This document shows, piece after piece, positions 50,084-59,481 of a stretch of DNA of 64,000 bases. Position 1 is the stretch's first letter. Each line of letters begins with the position of its first letter. Below the pieces are notes generated by a model. The model had not been told where the DNA came from. It saw nothing but the letters and a program-made list of their open reading frames with translations, and made no database searches. Position numbers and translations under genes: made by a program. Origin of the DNA: Owenweeksia hongkongensis DSM 17368 (GTDB lineage: Bacteria; Bacteroidota; Bacteroidia; Flavobacteriales; Schleiferiaceae). The stretch is from NCBI RefSeq assembly GCF_000236705.1, contig NC_016599.1:3658001-3722000 (forward strand). Reading direction: 5' to 3'.

Positions 50084-51532
50084 ATGAGCACGATTAAAAA
50101 TCAAGCCATATCAGGTGTCTTCTGGTCTCTGCTTCAAAATGTGGGAGGTAAGGGAATTACTTTTTTGGTAACACTTCTTTTAGCTCGATTACTTACACCA
50201 TCAGCTTTTGGTCTTATAGGTATGCTGGCTGTAGTTATCCAGCTTAGTCAAGTAATGGTCAATGCTGGATTCAGTCAGGCATTGATTCAGCGAAAAGAAA
50301 TATCTAATGAAGATTACTCCTCAGTATTCTTCTTAAATCTTATGGTAAGTATCTTTTTATATACACTGCTGTTTTTTGGAGCCCCATATATAGCTGATTT
50401 TTATCACCAGCCACAATTAGTTGATTTAACCAGGGTGCTCACATTGATTTTTGTGATTAATGCTTTTTCCTTTGTTCAAGAAGCCAAACTTACCCGTGAA
50501 TTAAAGTTCAAGAAGTTGATGATGATAAACCTGCCTTCGACAATTGCAGGTGGAGTTATCAGTATAATTATGGCTTATATGGGCTTTGGGGTTTGGAGTA
50601 TAGTAGCTTTGCAAATATCCACTCGTATACTCTATGCTCTCCAAATTTGGTTATACGCTAGGTGGAGACCACAGCTTTTAATGCAATGGGATAGGCTTAA
50701 AGAGTTATTCTCATTTGGTGGAAAGATTATGCTATCTAGCATGATTCAGGCAGTGTATCAAAATATATACTTAATTGTGCTGGGGCGTTATTTTGCTGTT
50801 ACCAGTGTGGGATATTATCAAAATGCCAATAACCTCGTGCAAACGCCAAGTGCTACTATCAGTGGAGCTATCAGTAAGGTATCTTTTTCAGTTTTTTCAT
50901 CTATCCAGGATGATAACGAGGGGTTAAGGAGCGGTTATAAAAAAATTGTTCAGCAACTTATGTTTTGGTTGTGCCCAGCTTTTGTCTTTGCAGCAATCCT
51001 GGCCGAGCCACTTTTTGAGTTTCTATTTACAGCCAAGTGGCTACCAGCTGTACCATACTTTCAGGTACTCTGCGTGGTGGGTATACTTTTTCCGCTAAAT
51101 GCTTTTAACCTTAATATGGTAAACGTAAAAGGTAGAAGTGATCTGTATTTGAAATTGGAAATCATAAAAAAGTTAATAATCACAGTTGGAGTAATTATTT
51201 GTATTCCATTTGGAATTAAGGCTTTACTCTATTTTCAAGCTTTTAACTCGGTGCTCTCTTATATAATCAATAGCTTTTACTCTGGGCGGTTTATTTCCTA
51301 CGGCCTTTTCAGCCAGCTAAAAGATATTACACCCATTGTATTGCTAACTATTAGCACCGGTTTTTTAATTTTTTTAGTAAATCAGTTTCTTACGGTTGAT
51401 TCAAATGTGATACGCCTCACAATAGGCTTGTTCACTGGATATTCAACTTATTGGATTGCAGCTTATTTAACTAAATTAGCACCTTTTTTAGACTTCACAA
51501 ATCTTGTAAGAAATAGATTAGTAAAATCCTGA
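50084..51532 (+). CDS. Wzx-like polysaccharide flippase (MOP superfamily)
   Basis: A 482-residue membrane protein with about 12-14 hydrophobic segments. The N-terminus (SGVFWSLLQNVGGKGITFLVTLLLARLLTPSAFG is the region at residues 10-43) is characteristic of lipopolysaccharide biosynthesis flippases of the WzxC type. It should move the undecaprenyl-linked repeat unit across the inner membrane for polymerisation by the Wzy-like protein at 56904. A 90-base spacer precedes it, otherwise the genes run in one direction. Confidence 0.9.
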   Translation: MSTIKNQAISGVFWSLLQNVGGKGITFLVTLLLARLLTPSAFGLIGMLAVVIQLSQVMVNAGFSQALIQRKEISNEDYSSVFFLNLMVSIFLYTLLFFGAPYIADFYHQPQLVDLTRVLTLIFVINAFSFVQEAKLTRELKFKKLMMINLPSTIAGGVISIIMAYMGFGVWSIVALQISTRILYALQIWLYARWRPQLLMQWDRLKELFSFGGKIMLSSMIQAVYQNIYLIVLGRYFAVTSVGYYQNANNLVQTPSATISGAISKVSFSVFSSIQDDNEGLRSGYKKIVQQLMFWLCPAFVFAAILAEPLFEFLFTAKWLPAVPYFQVLCVVGILFPLNAFNLNMVNVKGRSDLYLKLEIIKKLIITVGVIICIPFGIKALLYFQAFNSVLSYIINSFYSGRFISYGLFSQLKDITPIVLLTISTGFLIFLVNQFLTVDSNVIRLTIGLFTGYSTYWIAAYLTKLAPFLDFTNLVRNRLVKS

Positions 51533-51536
51533 TTTT

Positions 51537-52619
51537 ATGATACCAGTAACAAAACCGTTTTTACCACCTAAGGAAGATTATGATAAGTTTCTGTACGGTA
51601 TTTGGAAAAGACAATGGCTTACCAATATGGGCCCATTGGCTAGTGAGTTAGAACTTGAAATTAAGGATTTCCTAAAGGTTAAACACCTTTTATTTGTAAC
51701 CAATGGAACGGTGGCTTTGCAAATGGCCATTAAAGCATTGGGGTTAAAAGGAGATATAATTACCACCCCATTTTCATTTATTGCTACTACCAGCGCAATT
51801 GTATGGGAAGGTTGCAACCCTGTATTTGTGGATATTGATAGAGAAAACCTAAATATAGACCCATACAAAATAGAGGCTGCGATTACTGAGAATACCACCG
51901 CCATATTGGCTACACATGTATATGGAAACCCATGTAATGTAGAGGAGATTCAAAAAATTGCAGATAAGCATAATCTAAAAGTGATATATGATGCTGCACA
52001 TGCCTTTGGTGTAAAAGTGAATGGAAAATCTGTATTTGACTATGGAGATATATCTATCTGTAGTCTTCATGCTACCAAGCTTTACCATTCTGGCGAAGGC
52101 GGTTTAATATTTACTAAAGACCCCGACCTTCTGAAAAAACTTGCCTACATCCGCAACTTTGGTTTTGATGGGCCAGAGGCCTTTGCAGAACTGGGTATTA
52201 ATGGAAAAAATTCAGAATTTCATGCGGCCATGGGCTTGGCAAACCTGGCCTACGTGCCAGAGATAATTGAGAAAAGAAGATTGCTCACGGAGAGGTATAA
52301 TGAAAAGTTAAAAAACTTTAAAGGAGTAAGGCCACTGTGGCACACCGGAGGTACAAATAATTATGCCTATTACCCAATTGTACTCGAAAGTGAGGAATTA
52401 CTAGTGGAAGTACAAGAGGCTTTGAAGAAAAAAGAAATTTTTGTTCGTAGATATTTCTACCCATCCTTGGCTACCACCGTACCCTATTTGCCAAATACAC
52501 CGCTCAAAATTACAGACGATGTGGCCAAGCGAGTTTTATGCTTGCCACTATACTTTGACCTTGACTTACTGGAGGTGGATTTGATTTGTAGGCTAATGTT
52601 AAGGGTTCAAAATAATTAG
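51537..52619 (+). CDS. DegT/DnrJ/EryC1 aminotransferase (4-amino-sugar type)
   Basis: A 360-residue PLP enzyme making an amino sugar nucleotide. The N-terminal substrate-gripping WLTNMGPLASELE, VTNGTVALQMAIKAL (cofactor phosphate site), YDAAHAFG, and SLHATKLYHSGEGG with the PLP lysine K181 are visible. The LHATKLYH context is more like VioA-type dTDP- or UDP-4-keto-6-deoxyhexose transaminases than WbpE, so I do not place it in the WlbA/WlbB route. Four bases after the flippase gene; the sulfotransferase follows 3 bases later. Confidence 0.87.
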   Translation: MIPVTKPFLPPKEDYDKFLYGIWKRQWLTNMGPLASELELEIKDFLKVKHLLFVTNGTVALQMAIKALGLKGDIITTPFSFIATTSAIVWEGCNPVFVDIDRENLNIDPYKIEAAITENTTAILATHVYGNPCNVEEIQKIADKHNLKVIYDAAHAFGVKVNGKSVFDYGDISICSLHATKLYHSGEGGLIFTKDPDLLKKLAYIRNFGFDGPEAFAELGINGKNSEFHAAMGLANLAYVPEIIEKRRLLTERYNEKLKNFKGVRPLWHTGGTNNYAYYPIVLESEELLVEVQEALKKKEIFVRRYFYPSLATTVPYLPNTPLKITDDVAKRVLCLPLYFDLDLLEVDLICRLMLRVQNN

Positions 52620-52622
52620 TAA

Positions 52623-53510
52623 ATGCAAGATTATACCAAGCCTTTTTTCATAATTGGTAACCCGAGGTCAGGTACCTCCCTTTTTAGATTAATGCTTTCC
52701 AACCACCCAAGAATGATAGTGCCACCAGAAAGTGGATTTATGCAGTGGTGGTATCCCACATATCACAACTGGACAGCAGAAGATACGGCCAATGAAGCCT
52801 ATTTAAATCAATTTATAAAAGACCTTAGTAGTTCAAAAAAAATAGAAACTTGGAAGATTGATTTTGATAGTCTAAAACTCAGAATCCAGAAGGTAATTCC
52901 CAAAAATTATGCTCAACTCATTGCCCAGGTATATTTGCAGTATACTGCGGATAATGGAAATAAGAATATAGAAAGGTGGGGAGATAAGAATAATTATTTT
53001 ATTGAGCATCTGGACTTATTACATGAAATCTATCCTCAAGCTCAATTTTTATTTATTGTAAGAGACGGGAGAGATGTGGCTTGCTCATATAAGGCTATCA
53101 AAAATTTAAAAACAGAATCTGCTTATAAGCCCAAGCTTCCCTATGACATAAAAGATATAGCCAATGAGTGGGTTGAAAATCATCAAACCATTTTGAAGTT
53201 TAGTAGAGCACTTGAGCCAAGCCAATGTCACTTTTTAAAGTATGAAGATTTGGTATTTAACCCAAAAGCTGTACTCAAGGAGGTAACAGATTTTCTTAAA
53301 ATGGAATTTTCGATCGAAATGCTTAACTATCCTGACACCAATAGAAGCAACAAAACCGAACCTTTGGAAATGATGGATTGGAAAAAGAAAACCTTAAGTG
53401 AGCCCGATTCAAGCGAATTAGGTAAGTATAAAAAAATATTAAGTACTAGAGAAATTCAAGAGTTCAATAAAATTGCCAAGCCAATCTTAAATCACTTTGG
53501 ATATGAATAA
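52623..53510 (+). CDS. PAPS-dependent sulfotransferase
   Basis: A 295-residue sulfotransferase-family protein. The 5'-phosphosulfate-binding loop is GNPRSGTSLFRLML (residues 12-25) and the 3'-phosphate-binding motif is IVRDGRDVACSYKA (about 145-158), both as in Stf0/sulfotransferase family enzymes. It probably transfers sulfate from PAPS to a sugar of the repeat unit. The PAPS-making cysC/cysD/cysN genes lie about 12 kb upstream. It is tightly packed between aminotransferase and glycosyltransferase genes, so a role in the polysaccharide is likely. Confidence 0.88.
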   Translation: MQDYTKPFFIIGNPRSGTSLFRLMLSNHPRMIVPPESGFMQWWYPTYHNWTAEDTANEAYLNQFIKDLSSSKKIETWKIDFDSLKLRIQKVIPKNYAQLIAQVYLQYTADNGNKNIERWGDKNNYFIEHLDLLHEIYPQAQFLFIVRDGRDVACSYKAIKNLKTESAYKPKLPYDIKDIANEWVENHQTILKFSRALEPSQCHFLKYEDLVFNPKAVLKEVTDFLKMEFSIEMLNYPDTNRSNKTEPLEMMDWKKKTLSEPDSSELGKYKKILSTREIQEFNKIAKPILNHFGYE

Positions 53511-54438
53511 GAGTATGGATTATATGGTGAGTGTGCGATTAATGGCTTATAACCATGGCGAGTATATTGCACAGGCAATTCAGAGTATTTTAGATCAAGT
53601 GGTGAATTTTAAAGTAGAGTTGGTAATTGGTGACGACTTTTCTAGTGATAACACACTTGAAGTAGCAAAATCATTTGAATCAACTGATAATGTAAGCATA
53701 AAGGTATTAGATAGACAAGTTGGAGACTCATACTGGACGAAAAGGCAAAAGCTAGGGCGCTTGTACAATTTTAGTAATACAATAGAAAATTGTTCTGGAA
53801 AATACGTGGCTCTGCTTGATGGTGATGATTATTGGATAGACCCTTATAAGTTGCAAACGCAAGTGGATTTTATGGAGGCAAATCCTGAGTATAGTTTTTC
53901 TATGGGCAGAGTAAATATGCTTATAGAGGAAACTGGAGCGATAAAAAAAAGGAATGAAGATGTAAACCCAAGTGTGTCAGAAAAATATACCCTTACAGAT
54001 TACTTAAAAAAACCATTTTCTCAAACTTCATCATTTTTCTTTAAAAATTCAACGGAGCCTTTTCCTGATTGGTTTTATAAAGTGCATGCCGGAGATCAAT
54101 CATGCGTAGTTATAAAAACAGCAGATGGTGGCCTCATAAAATATCACGATAAAACATTTTCTGTATATAGGGTAAATGAGAAAAGCATATCCCATCAGGC
54201 AAGTTTTAATGTCTATGAAAAATTTATTGACACCCTTGATTACTGGAAGAGTCATTTAAATAAGTCATATTCGCAGATATTGACCATAAATCAAAAGAAG
54301 TATAAGCAAAAATCTCTTTTCCAATTGTGTAAAACTAAGCTTTGTAAAGTGTATTATTTACTTAGAGTTAAGCTCCTGGAGATGAGAATCAGAAATTTGG
54401 AGCTTCTTATTCCAATATGTTTACTATATACTAAATAA
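53497..54438 (+). CDS. Glycosyltransferase family 2
   Basis: A 313-residue GT-A fold enzyme. The N-terminal VSVRLMAYNHGEYIAQAIQS, VIGDDFSSDNT (nucleotide site) and LLDGDDYWIDPYKLQ (DxD-type metal site) are typical of family 2. It adds one sugar to the lipid-linked repeat unit; donor and acceptor are unknown. It overlaps the sulfotransferase gene by 14 bases, and a start at 53503 (MNKSM) would also work. Confidence 0.87.
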   Translation: MDMNKSMDYMVSVRLMAYNHGEYIAQAIQSILDQVVNFKVELVIGDDFSSDNTLEVAKSFESTDNVSIKVLDRQVGDSYWTKRQKLGRLYNFSNTIENCSGKYVALLDGDDYWIDPYKLQTQVDFMEANPEYSFSMGRVNMLIEETGAIKKRNEDVNPSVSEKYTLTDYLKKPFSQTSSFFFKNSTEPFPDWFYKVHAGDQSCVVIKTADGGLIKYHDKTFSVYRVNEKSISHQASFNVYEKFIDTLDYWKSHLNKSYSQILTINQKKYKQKSLFQLCKTKLCKVYYLLRVKLLEMRIRNLELLIPICLLYTK

Positions 54439-54440
54439 CT

Positions 54441-56258
54441 ATGTGCGGTATATATATGACCAACCTGCCGGTAACTGAAGAAAATGTGAGAGGCAGGATG
54501 AAGGAGATAGATTTTAGAGGACCAGATAATTTAGGTTATCAGAAGGTAAACTCTATAACTATGTCTCACCTCAGGCTTTCAATTTTAGATTTGGAAAGTA
54601 GATCCAATCAGCCTTTCCGGTATGAGCATCTTCATATTGTTTTTAATGGTGAGATTTACAATTTTTTGGATATAAAGGAAGAGCTTATTGCTAAGGGTTA
54701 CACCTTTGACACAACAAGTGACACTGAGGTATTGATAAAAGGATATGATGCTTGGGGAAAAGATTTGCTCCCGCGCCTCAATGGAATGTTTGCCTTTAGT
54801 ATATATGACGAAAGTAAAAACGAGATTTTTAGTGCCCGGGATAGGTTAGGGGTAAAACCGTTTTTTTACTATTGGAACAAAGGTAACTTCGAAATATGTA
54901 GCCAGCTTAGACCTTTGATAAAAGCAGATAGTAAAATATCTGAAGAGGCCGTTTCAATTTATCTGGATTGTGGATATGTGCCCAGCCCATTATCAATTAT
55001 AGAGAATGTGTACAAGCTAAGGCCCGGTAATTTTATGATTATCAACCTTAATACAGGTGAAAAAAGCATTAAAGAATACTGGGGACTTGAGCCTGTAGTA
55101 GAGCGAAATGTTTCTTATGAAGATGCTCGTGAAGAAATACATCAATTGCTAAATGACGCGGTAAAAATAAGGCTCCACGCGGATGTTTCTTTGGGTTCAT
55201 TTTTATCAGGTGGAGTGGACTCAGCTTTGGTAACCGCTATTGCAGCAAAAAATAGCCCTACTAAAATCAAAACTTTTTCAATTGGTTTTGATGATCCGCG
55301 TTATGATGAAAGCCAGGCTGCAGCAGAATATGCCAAAATTTTAGGTACGGAACACACGGAAATAATGTGTAGCCCTAAGGATGCGCTGGAAATGCTACCA
55401 CTTTTAATAAAAGCTTATGATGAACCCTTTGCTGACAGCTCTGCTCTTCCTTCCCTATTACTTAATAAAGTTACAAAGCAACATGTAACTGTAGCTCTAT
55501 CAGGTGATGGTGGAGACGAAAGTTTTTTGGGATATAATAATTTTTATGCTTTGGAGAGGTTTAATCGGATTAGCCGTATCCCATCGGCTTTACGAAAGAT
55601 TGCATTTGGAATTTTATCTAGACTACCCGGTAAAGCTTCTCTTAAAAATAAATTCAAAATATTAGGAATTACCGATTCAGATGAATTTACACTAAAACGC
55701 TTTATTGGATATAATTCTATTCAGAGGAAAAGAAAACTCACTTGGGTGAATAAATTTTACTCGGAGTATAAAGAAAACTCATCCAATTCTTTGCAACGAA
55801 TGGCTGACCTAAATATTAAGCTTTGGCTTGAAAATGATAGCAATACAAAGGTAGATAGGGCAAGTATGGCAAGTTCGGTTGAAGTAAGAAGTCCATTCTT
55901 AGATTATCGTATAATTGAAGCGGCTAGAGAGCTACCTGTGTCATATAGATATGGAAATGGACAAAGAAAGAAAATATTAAAAGATATTCTTGAGGACTAT
56001 ATTCCTAAGGAAGTTTTTACAAGACCTAAAAAAGGGTTTTCAATACCTCTTAGTAAATGGATTCAACAGGATCTGAAGCAAGAGTTTTATGAGGCTTTGA
56101 CAGATTCTTTTTTTGAAAGTATTCCTAATTTAAATGTAAAGAAAGCCAGAGCATATTTAGAAGATCATATGAGTGGTAAAGATGACCATTCTTTTAATTT
56201 ATGGAAGCTTTTTGTGCTGTCAAAATGGATGAAGGAATTTGGTTTTCACAATAAATAG
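54441..56258 (+). CDS. Asparagine-synthase-like glutamine amidotransferase
   Basis: A 605-residue AsnB-type protein. The N-terminal glutaminase domain begins MCGIYMTN with the nucleophile C2; the RGPD and VFNGEIYNF motifs are present. The synthetase domain has the PP-loop SFLSGGVDSALV (about residues 253-264) and the YDEPFADSSALPS block. In polysaccharide clusters such enzymes often amidate uronic acid sugars (for example WbpS) rather than make asparagine. Neighbours that make UDP-HexNAcA support this, as inference. Only 2 bases separate it from the GT2 gene. Confidence 0.9.
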   Translation: MCGIYMTNLPVTEENVRGRMKEIDFRGPDNLGYQKVNSITMSHLRLSILDLESRSNQPFRYEHLHIVFNGEIYNFLDIKEELIAKGYTFDTTSDTEVLIKGYDAWGKDLLPRLNGMFAFSIYDESKNEIFSARDRLGVKPFFYYWNKGNFEICSQLRPLIKADSKISEEAVSIYLDCGYVPSPLSIIENVYKLRPGNFMIINLNTGEKSIKEYWGLEPVVERNVSYEDAREEIHQLLNDAVKIRLHADVSLGSFLSGGVDSALVTAIAAKNSPTKIKTFSIGFDDPRYDESQAAAEYAKILGTEHTEIMCSPKDALEMLPLLIKAYDEPFADSSALPSLLLNKVTKQHVTVALSGDGGDESFLGYNNFYALERFNRISRIPSALRKIAFGILSRLPGKASLKNKFKILGITDSDEFTLKRFIGYNSIQRKRKLTWVNKFYSEYKENSSNSLQRMADLNIKLWLENDSNTKVDRASMASSVEVRSPFLDYRIIEAARELPVSYRYGNGQRKKILKDILEDYIPKEVFTRPKKGFSIPLSKWIQQDLKQEFYEALTDSFFESIPNLNVKKARAYLEDHMSGKDDHSFNLWKLFVLSKWMKEFGFHNK

Positions 56259-56263
56259 TTGAT

Positions 56264-56779
56264 ATGTTTAAAAGGGTGAGAAATTTATTTCGTTGGTATT
56301 TTATGGCACCGGAGAAATATGCGCGTCACGTTGGTGTCAAGATGGGTGAGAGATGTAGAATAGCTACCAAATATTGGGGCTCTGAGCCATATCTTATTGA
56401 GATTGGTAATCATGTGCAAGTAACTGAAGGCGTAAAGTTTTTCAATCATGGAGGAGGTTGGGTATTTAGAGAGAAGCATCCTAAATTGGACACATTCGGT
56501 AAAATCAGAGTAGGCAATAATGTTTACATCGGTAACAATGCAATAATATTACCTGGTGTCAGTATTTCAGATAATGTAATAGTAGGGGCAGGGGCAGTTG
56601 TTACAAAAAGTATACTAGAAGGTGATATTGTAGCAGGAAACCCCGCAAAGGTTGTGGGTACGGTTAGAGAATTAGAATCAAAGATCTTGAAGTATAATGT
56701 AAATACTAAGGGTTTAACCCCAGATCAGAAAAAAGCGCACCTTCTATCGTTAGATAATGAATGGTTCTTAAAAAAGTAA
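56264..56779 (+). CDS. Hexapeptide-repeat O-acetyltransferase
   Basis: A 171-residue left-handed beta-helix acyltransferase of the WbbJ/serine-acetyltransferase-like group. Hexapeptide strands are visible from about residue 40 (LIEIGNHVQVTEGVKF) through IRVGNNVYIGNNAIILPGVSISDNVIVGAGAVV and GNPAKVVG; H58 in FNHGGG may be part of the active site. It probably O-acetylates a sugar of the repeat unit. It starts 5 bases after the amidotransferase gene. Confidence 0.85.
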   Translation: MFKRVRNLFRWYFMAPEKYARHVGVKMGERCRIATKYWGSEPYLIEIGNHVQVTEGVKFFNHGGGWVFREKHPKLDTFGKIRVGNNVYIGNNAIILPGVSISDNVIVGAGAVVTKSILEGDIVAGNPAKVVGTVRELESKILKYNVNTKGLTPDQKKAHLLSLDNEWFLKK

Positions 56780-56903
56780 ACTTCCATTAGCTATTGATTT
56801 CATCATATATTATTGGGAAGTTTCATATTGAACTTGGAATAGTTAGCTGATATGAAAGCGTTAAATGTTATTTAAAACCAAATATTTATAAAGACTCATT
56901 AAA

Positions 56904-58376
56904 TTGGTTAGAACCTACTTAATCTTGTTTTTCGAAATTTTAATTGCGATCCTGCTCGCTTTGGAATTAGTTTATGTTCCTACCGTTCTCAGTTCGGATT
57001 TTTTGGGGAGAGTACTTGTATACGTTTCTGTAGCCAGTGGTCTGTTTTTTCTGAGAAAAGAGAATCAGTATGCTTTAAAAAGACAGTATTTAAAGATTTC
57101 TAACCTTTTCTTGATTGGGTTTATTATTGTCCATTTTCAAATTTATCTAGACTATGTACTAGGCGGATACCCTGATTTTGGTTTTGATGTTATGATAAAT
57201 GACAGGTTGGTGCCTAAGGCGAGCTTGATTTCAGCTTTGGCTCTGGTTTCTTATTATATAGGATATCTTTTTGCTTCTTACTTTAAAACAGGAACTAACC
57301 ATATACAGGTCAACCGTATTTCTACCGTAATACACTCTAACAAAGGAGTACTGTTGCTGATGGTTGTTTTTCTCTTATTGTTTTTGTTTTCAGCAAACTG
57401 GGATTATTTTAATGGCAACTATGGAAGTGTGTCAGTGGGTTCATTGGCTGATTATGCCCAGGAAAGTCTGCTCCTAAGCATGATAGGTTATGTGTTGTTA
57501 TTTGTGAGGAACGAACGCCTAATAGGACGTATGTATGGTAATTTTATTTTTTATATAAAGTCACTGGGAAGCACTTTCCTAGTTATTTGCGGAATTTACC
57601 TTTTTTTGGTTTTGATATCTGGAGACCGCGGACCTATTCTACAGTTCGGAATAAGTTTGTTTGGAGGGTATGTACTGCTCGCTAAGCGGAAAATGAAATT
57701 TACCGTGGTGCTATTATTCATATTTGCTGGAGCTACCTTTATATCTCTTTTAGGTTTTGTAAGAGAAATTGGTAATGGAACTGATTTTTGGGGTAGGGTT
57801 GATAAAGCCTACACACTCCGGGAGACAAGTAGTATTCAGTCAAGTATTTCACCCAGCACATTGGAGTTAGCAGGTTCTGTGAGAACGATGCATGCTGCTG
57901 TTGATTATGCAGAAAGTCGAGGCCATACGAATGGTCTGTTTCAGGTGTTTCAGGTTATATCCATTGTACCAGGAGCTGGTACGGTTGTAAAATATTTTAC
58001 AGGTATGGAAAACACCGATTTTAAGTCAAGCGCATTTCTTACTAGGCATATACTTGGGGCAAACCCAGATAGAGGTCTTGGAACTACTGTTGTAGCCGAT
58101 ATATTTTTAGATTTTGGGACAATGGGTGCTGTGGTGATTTTCTTTCTATTTGCTTGGTTTATCCGTTATCTGGAGGTGAATGTATATTCTGCTCAGTTCT
58201 TTAGGTTATCCACCTTAGCTTTGTTTTTTATTTTTCTTTCGCAGGCTCTTTACATCGGTCGCTCTACAATATTGGTGCTATTCAATGAGGTGGTATTTCT
58301 ATATGTTTTACTGAAGGTTGGTTTATTTGTAAACTCTTTTTTAGGTTATAAAAAAGTAAAAGTCTCTGATAAATGA
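56904..58376 (+). CDS. Wzy-like oligosaccharide repeat unit polymerase
   Basis: A 490-residue membrane protein with about 12 hydrophobic segments and a large loop around residues 290-390 (GFVREIGNG ... DRGLGTTVVADIFLDFG). It looks like an O-antigen polymerase, which joins lipid-linked units in the periplasm; family members vary so much that the call rests on topology and context. The start is TTG at 56904 (MVRTYLILFFEIL); no ATG lies nearby in frame. A 124-base gap precedes it, and the next gene overlaps its stop by 4 bases. Confidence 0.8.
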   Translation: MVRTYLILFFEILIAILLALELVYVPTVLSSDFLGRVLVYVSVASGLFFLRKENQYALKRQYLKISNLFLIGFIIVHFQIYLDYVLGGYPDFGFDVMINDRLVPKASLISALALVSYYIGYLFASYFKTGTNHIQVNRISTVIHSNKGVLLLMVVFLLLFLFSANWDYFNGNYGSVSVGSLADYAQESLLLSMIGYVLLFVRNERLIGRMYGNFIFYIKSLGSTFLVICGIYLFLVLISGDRGPILQFGISLFGGYVLLAKRKMKFTVVLLFIFAGATFISLLGFVREIGNGTDFWGRVDKAYTLRETSSIQSSISPSTLELAGSVRTMHAAVDYAESRGHTNGLFQVFQVISIVPGAGTVVKYFTGMENTDFKSSAFLTRHILGANPDRGLGTTVVADIFLDFGTMGAVVIFFLFAWFIRYLEVNVYSAQFFRLSTLALFFIFLSQALYIGRSTILVLFNEVVFLYVLLKVGLFVNSFLGYKKVKVSDK

Positions 58377-59470
58377 AGGCATTGAAATCTATTGTGTTGG
58401 TCGTAGGTCAGCTGGGTAACGGAGGTCTTGAGCGTCAATTGGCCTTCTTACTTCCTGAGCTACAAAACAAAGGGGTTATTGTGCGATGTGTGGTGTGGAA
58501 TTACGAAGAAGATGATATTTACACAAAACCTATCAGAAAACTTTTAGGTAAGAACTTGGTGGGATTACCCTCAAAAAAAGGAAGTATCTCTAAGATATTG
58601 GCATTAAGAAAATTACTACGAGAATTCAGACCTGATTTAGTTTTATCATTTTCCACTTTTATAAATATGCCTGTATATGTAAGTGCCTTAGGTATATGTA
58701 ACAGTATAGGTTCATTGCGAACTTCGGCCAAGTTATATGCTAAAGTAGGTGGAGTAAAGGCGAAGCTTAATCTACGTTATCCTCAAGAAATTCTTGCAAA
58801 TAGTAAAAAAGCTATTCTAGAACTTAATCAAATATATCCAGGGCAAAAAGCAGCGTATCTGAAAAATGCTATCGATGTGCAAAAGTTCAGAAGACTAAAT
58901 AGTTCTAATTCTAAGCATGAGGGCACTTCTATTTCGGTAGGTAATGTACGTAACGTAAAACGATTGGATAGGATGCTGCTTTTGTTTGACGCCCTTAAAA
59001 AGCAGGGCCACCAAGCACGGCATATTCATATAGGAGGAGGGCAGGATTTGAATGCCTTGAAGGCAAAGGCTACCGAAATGGGTTTGGATGACATAATTAC
59101 TTTTGCAGGACCACAGGCTAACGTGGCCGAAATTTTAAGCAATCATAATTTGTTTTTGCATTTTGCTGAATATGAGGGGTCTCCCAATGTGATAATGGAG
59201 GCTATGGCAGCAGGATTGGCGATAATAACTACAGATTGTGGCGATGTAAAAACGTATATAAAAGAAAGGATAAACGGATATGTTATCCACCCTTTTAGTT
59301 TAGATGAATATGCGGCACGGTATGTAGAATTAATTGAAACCCCGGAGCTAAGGGAGGCTATGGTGAGAAACAGTTTAGAGATGATATCCAAAAGTGATAT
59401 TTCCTTTGTGGGTAGTTTTTTCTTGGAAGGAATAAATGCTTTGGGCTATAAATACCATTACCCTTTATAG
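58373..59470 (+). CDS. Glycosyltransferase family 4/1
   Basis: A 365-residue GT-B fold enzyme. The N-terminal GQLGNGGLERQLAFLLPEL is the acceptor-side signature, and FAEYEGSPNVIMEAMAAGLAIITTDCGDV contains the Ex7E donor-binding motif. It should add a sugar to the repeat unit on the cytoplasmic face. The ATGA overlap with the polymerase gene implies coupled expression. Confidence 0.88.
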   Translation: MKALKSIVLVVGQLGNGGLERQLAFLLPELQNKGVIVRCVVWNYEEDDIYTKPIRKLLGKNLVGLPSKKGSISKILALRKLLREFRPDLVLSFSTFINMPVYVSALGICNSIGSLRTSAKLYAKVGGVKAKLNLRYPQEILANSKKAILELNQIYPGQKAAYLKNAIDVQKFRRLNSSNSKHEGTSISVGNVRNVKRLDRMLLLFDALKKQGHQARHIHIGGGQDLNALKAKATEMGLDDIITFAGPQANVAEILSNHNLFLHFAEYEGSPNVIMEAMAAGLAIITTDCGDVKTYIKERINGYVIHPFSLDEYAARYVELIETPELREAMVRNSLEMISKSDISFVGSFFLEGINALGYKYHYPL

Positions 59471-59481
59471 GTACTATTTCT

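Noticed and set aside
51537-52619. WbpE aminotransferase completing the WlbA/WlbB pathway
   Set aside because: The PLP-lysine context LHATKLYH resembles VioA-type 4-amino-sugar transaminases more than WbpE.
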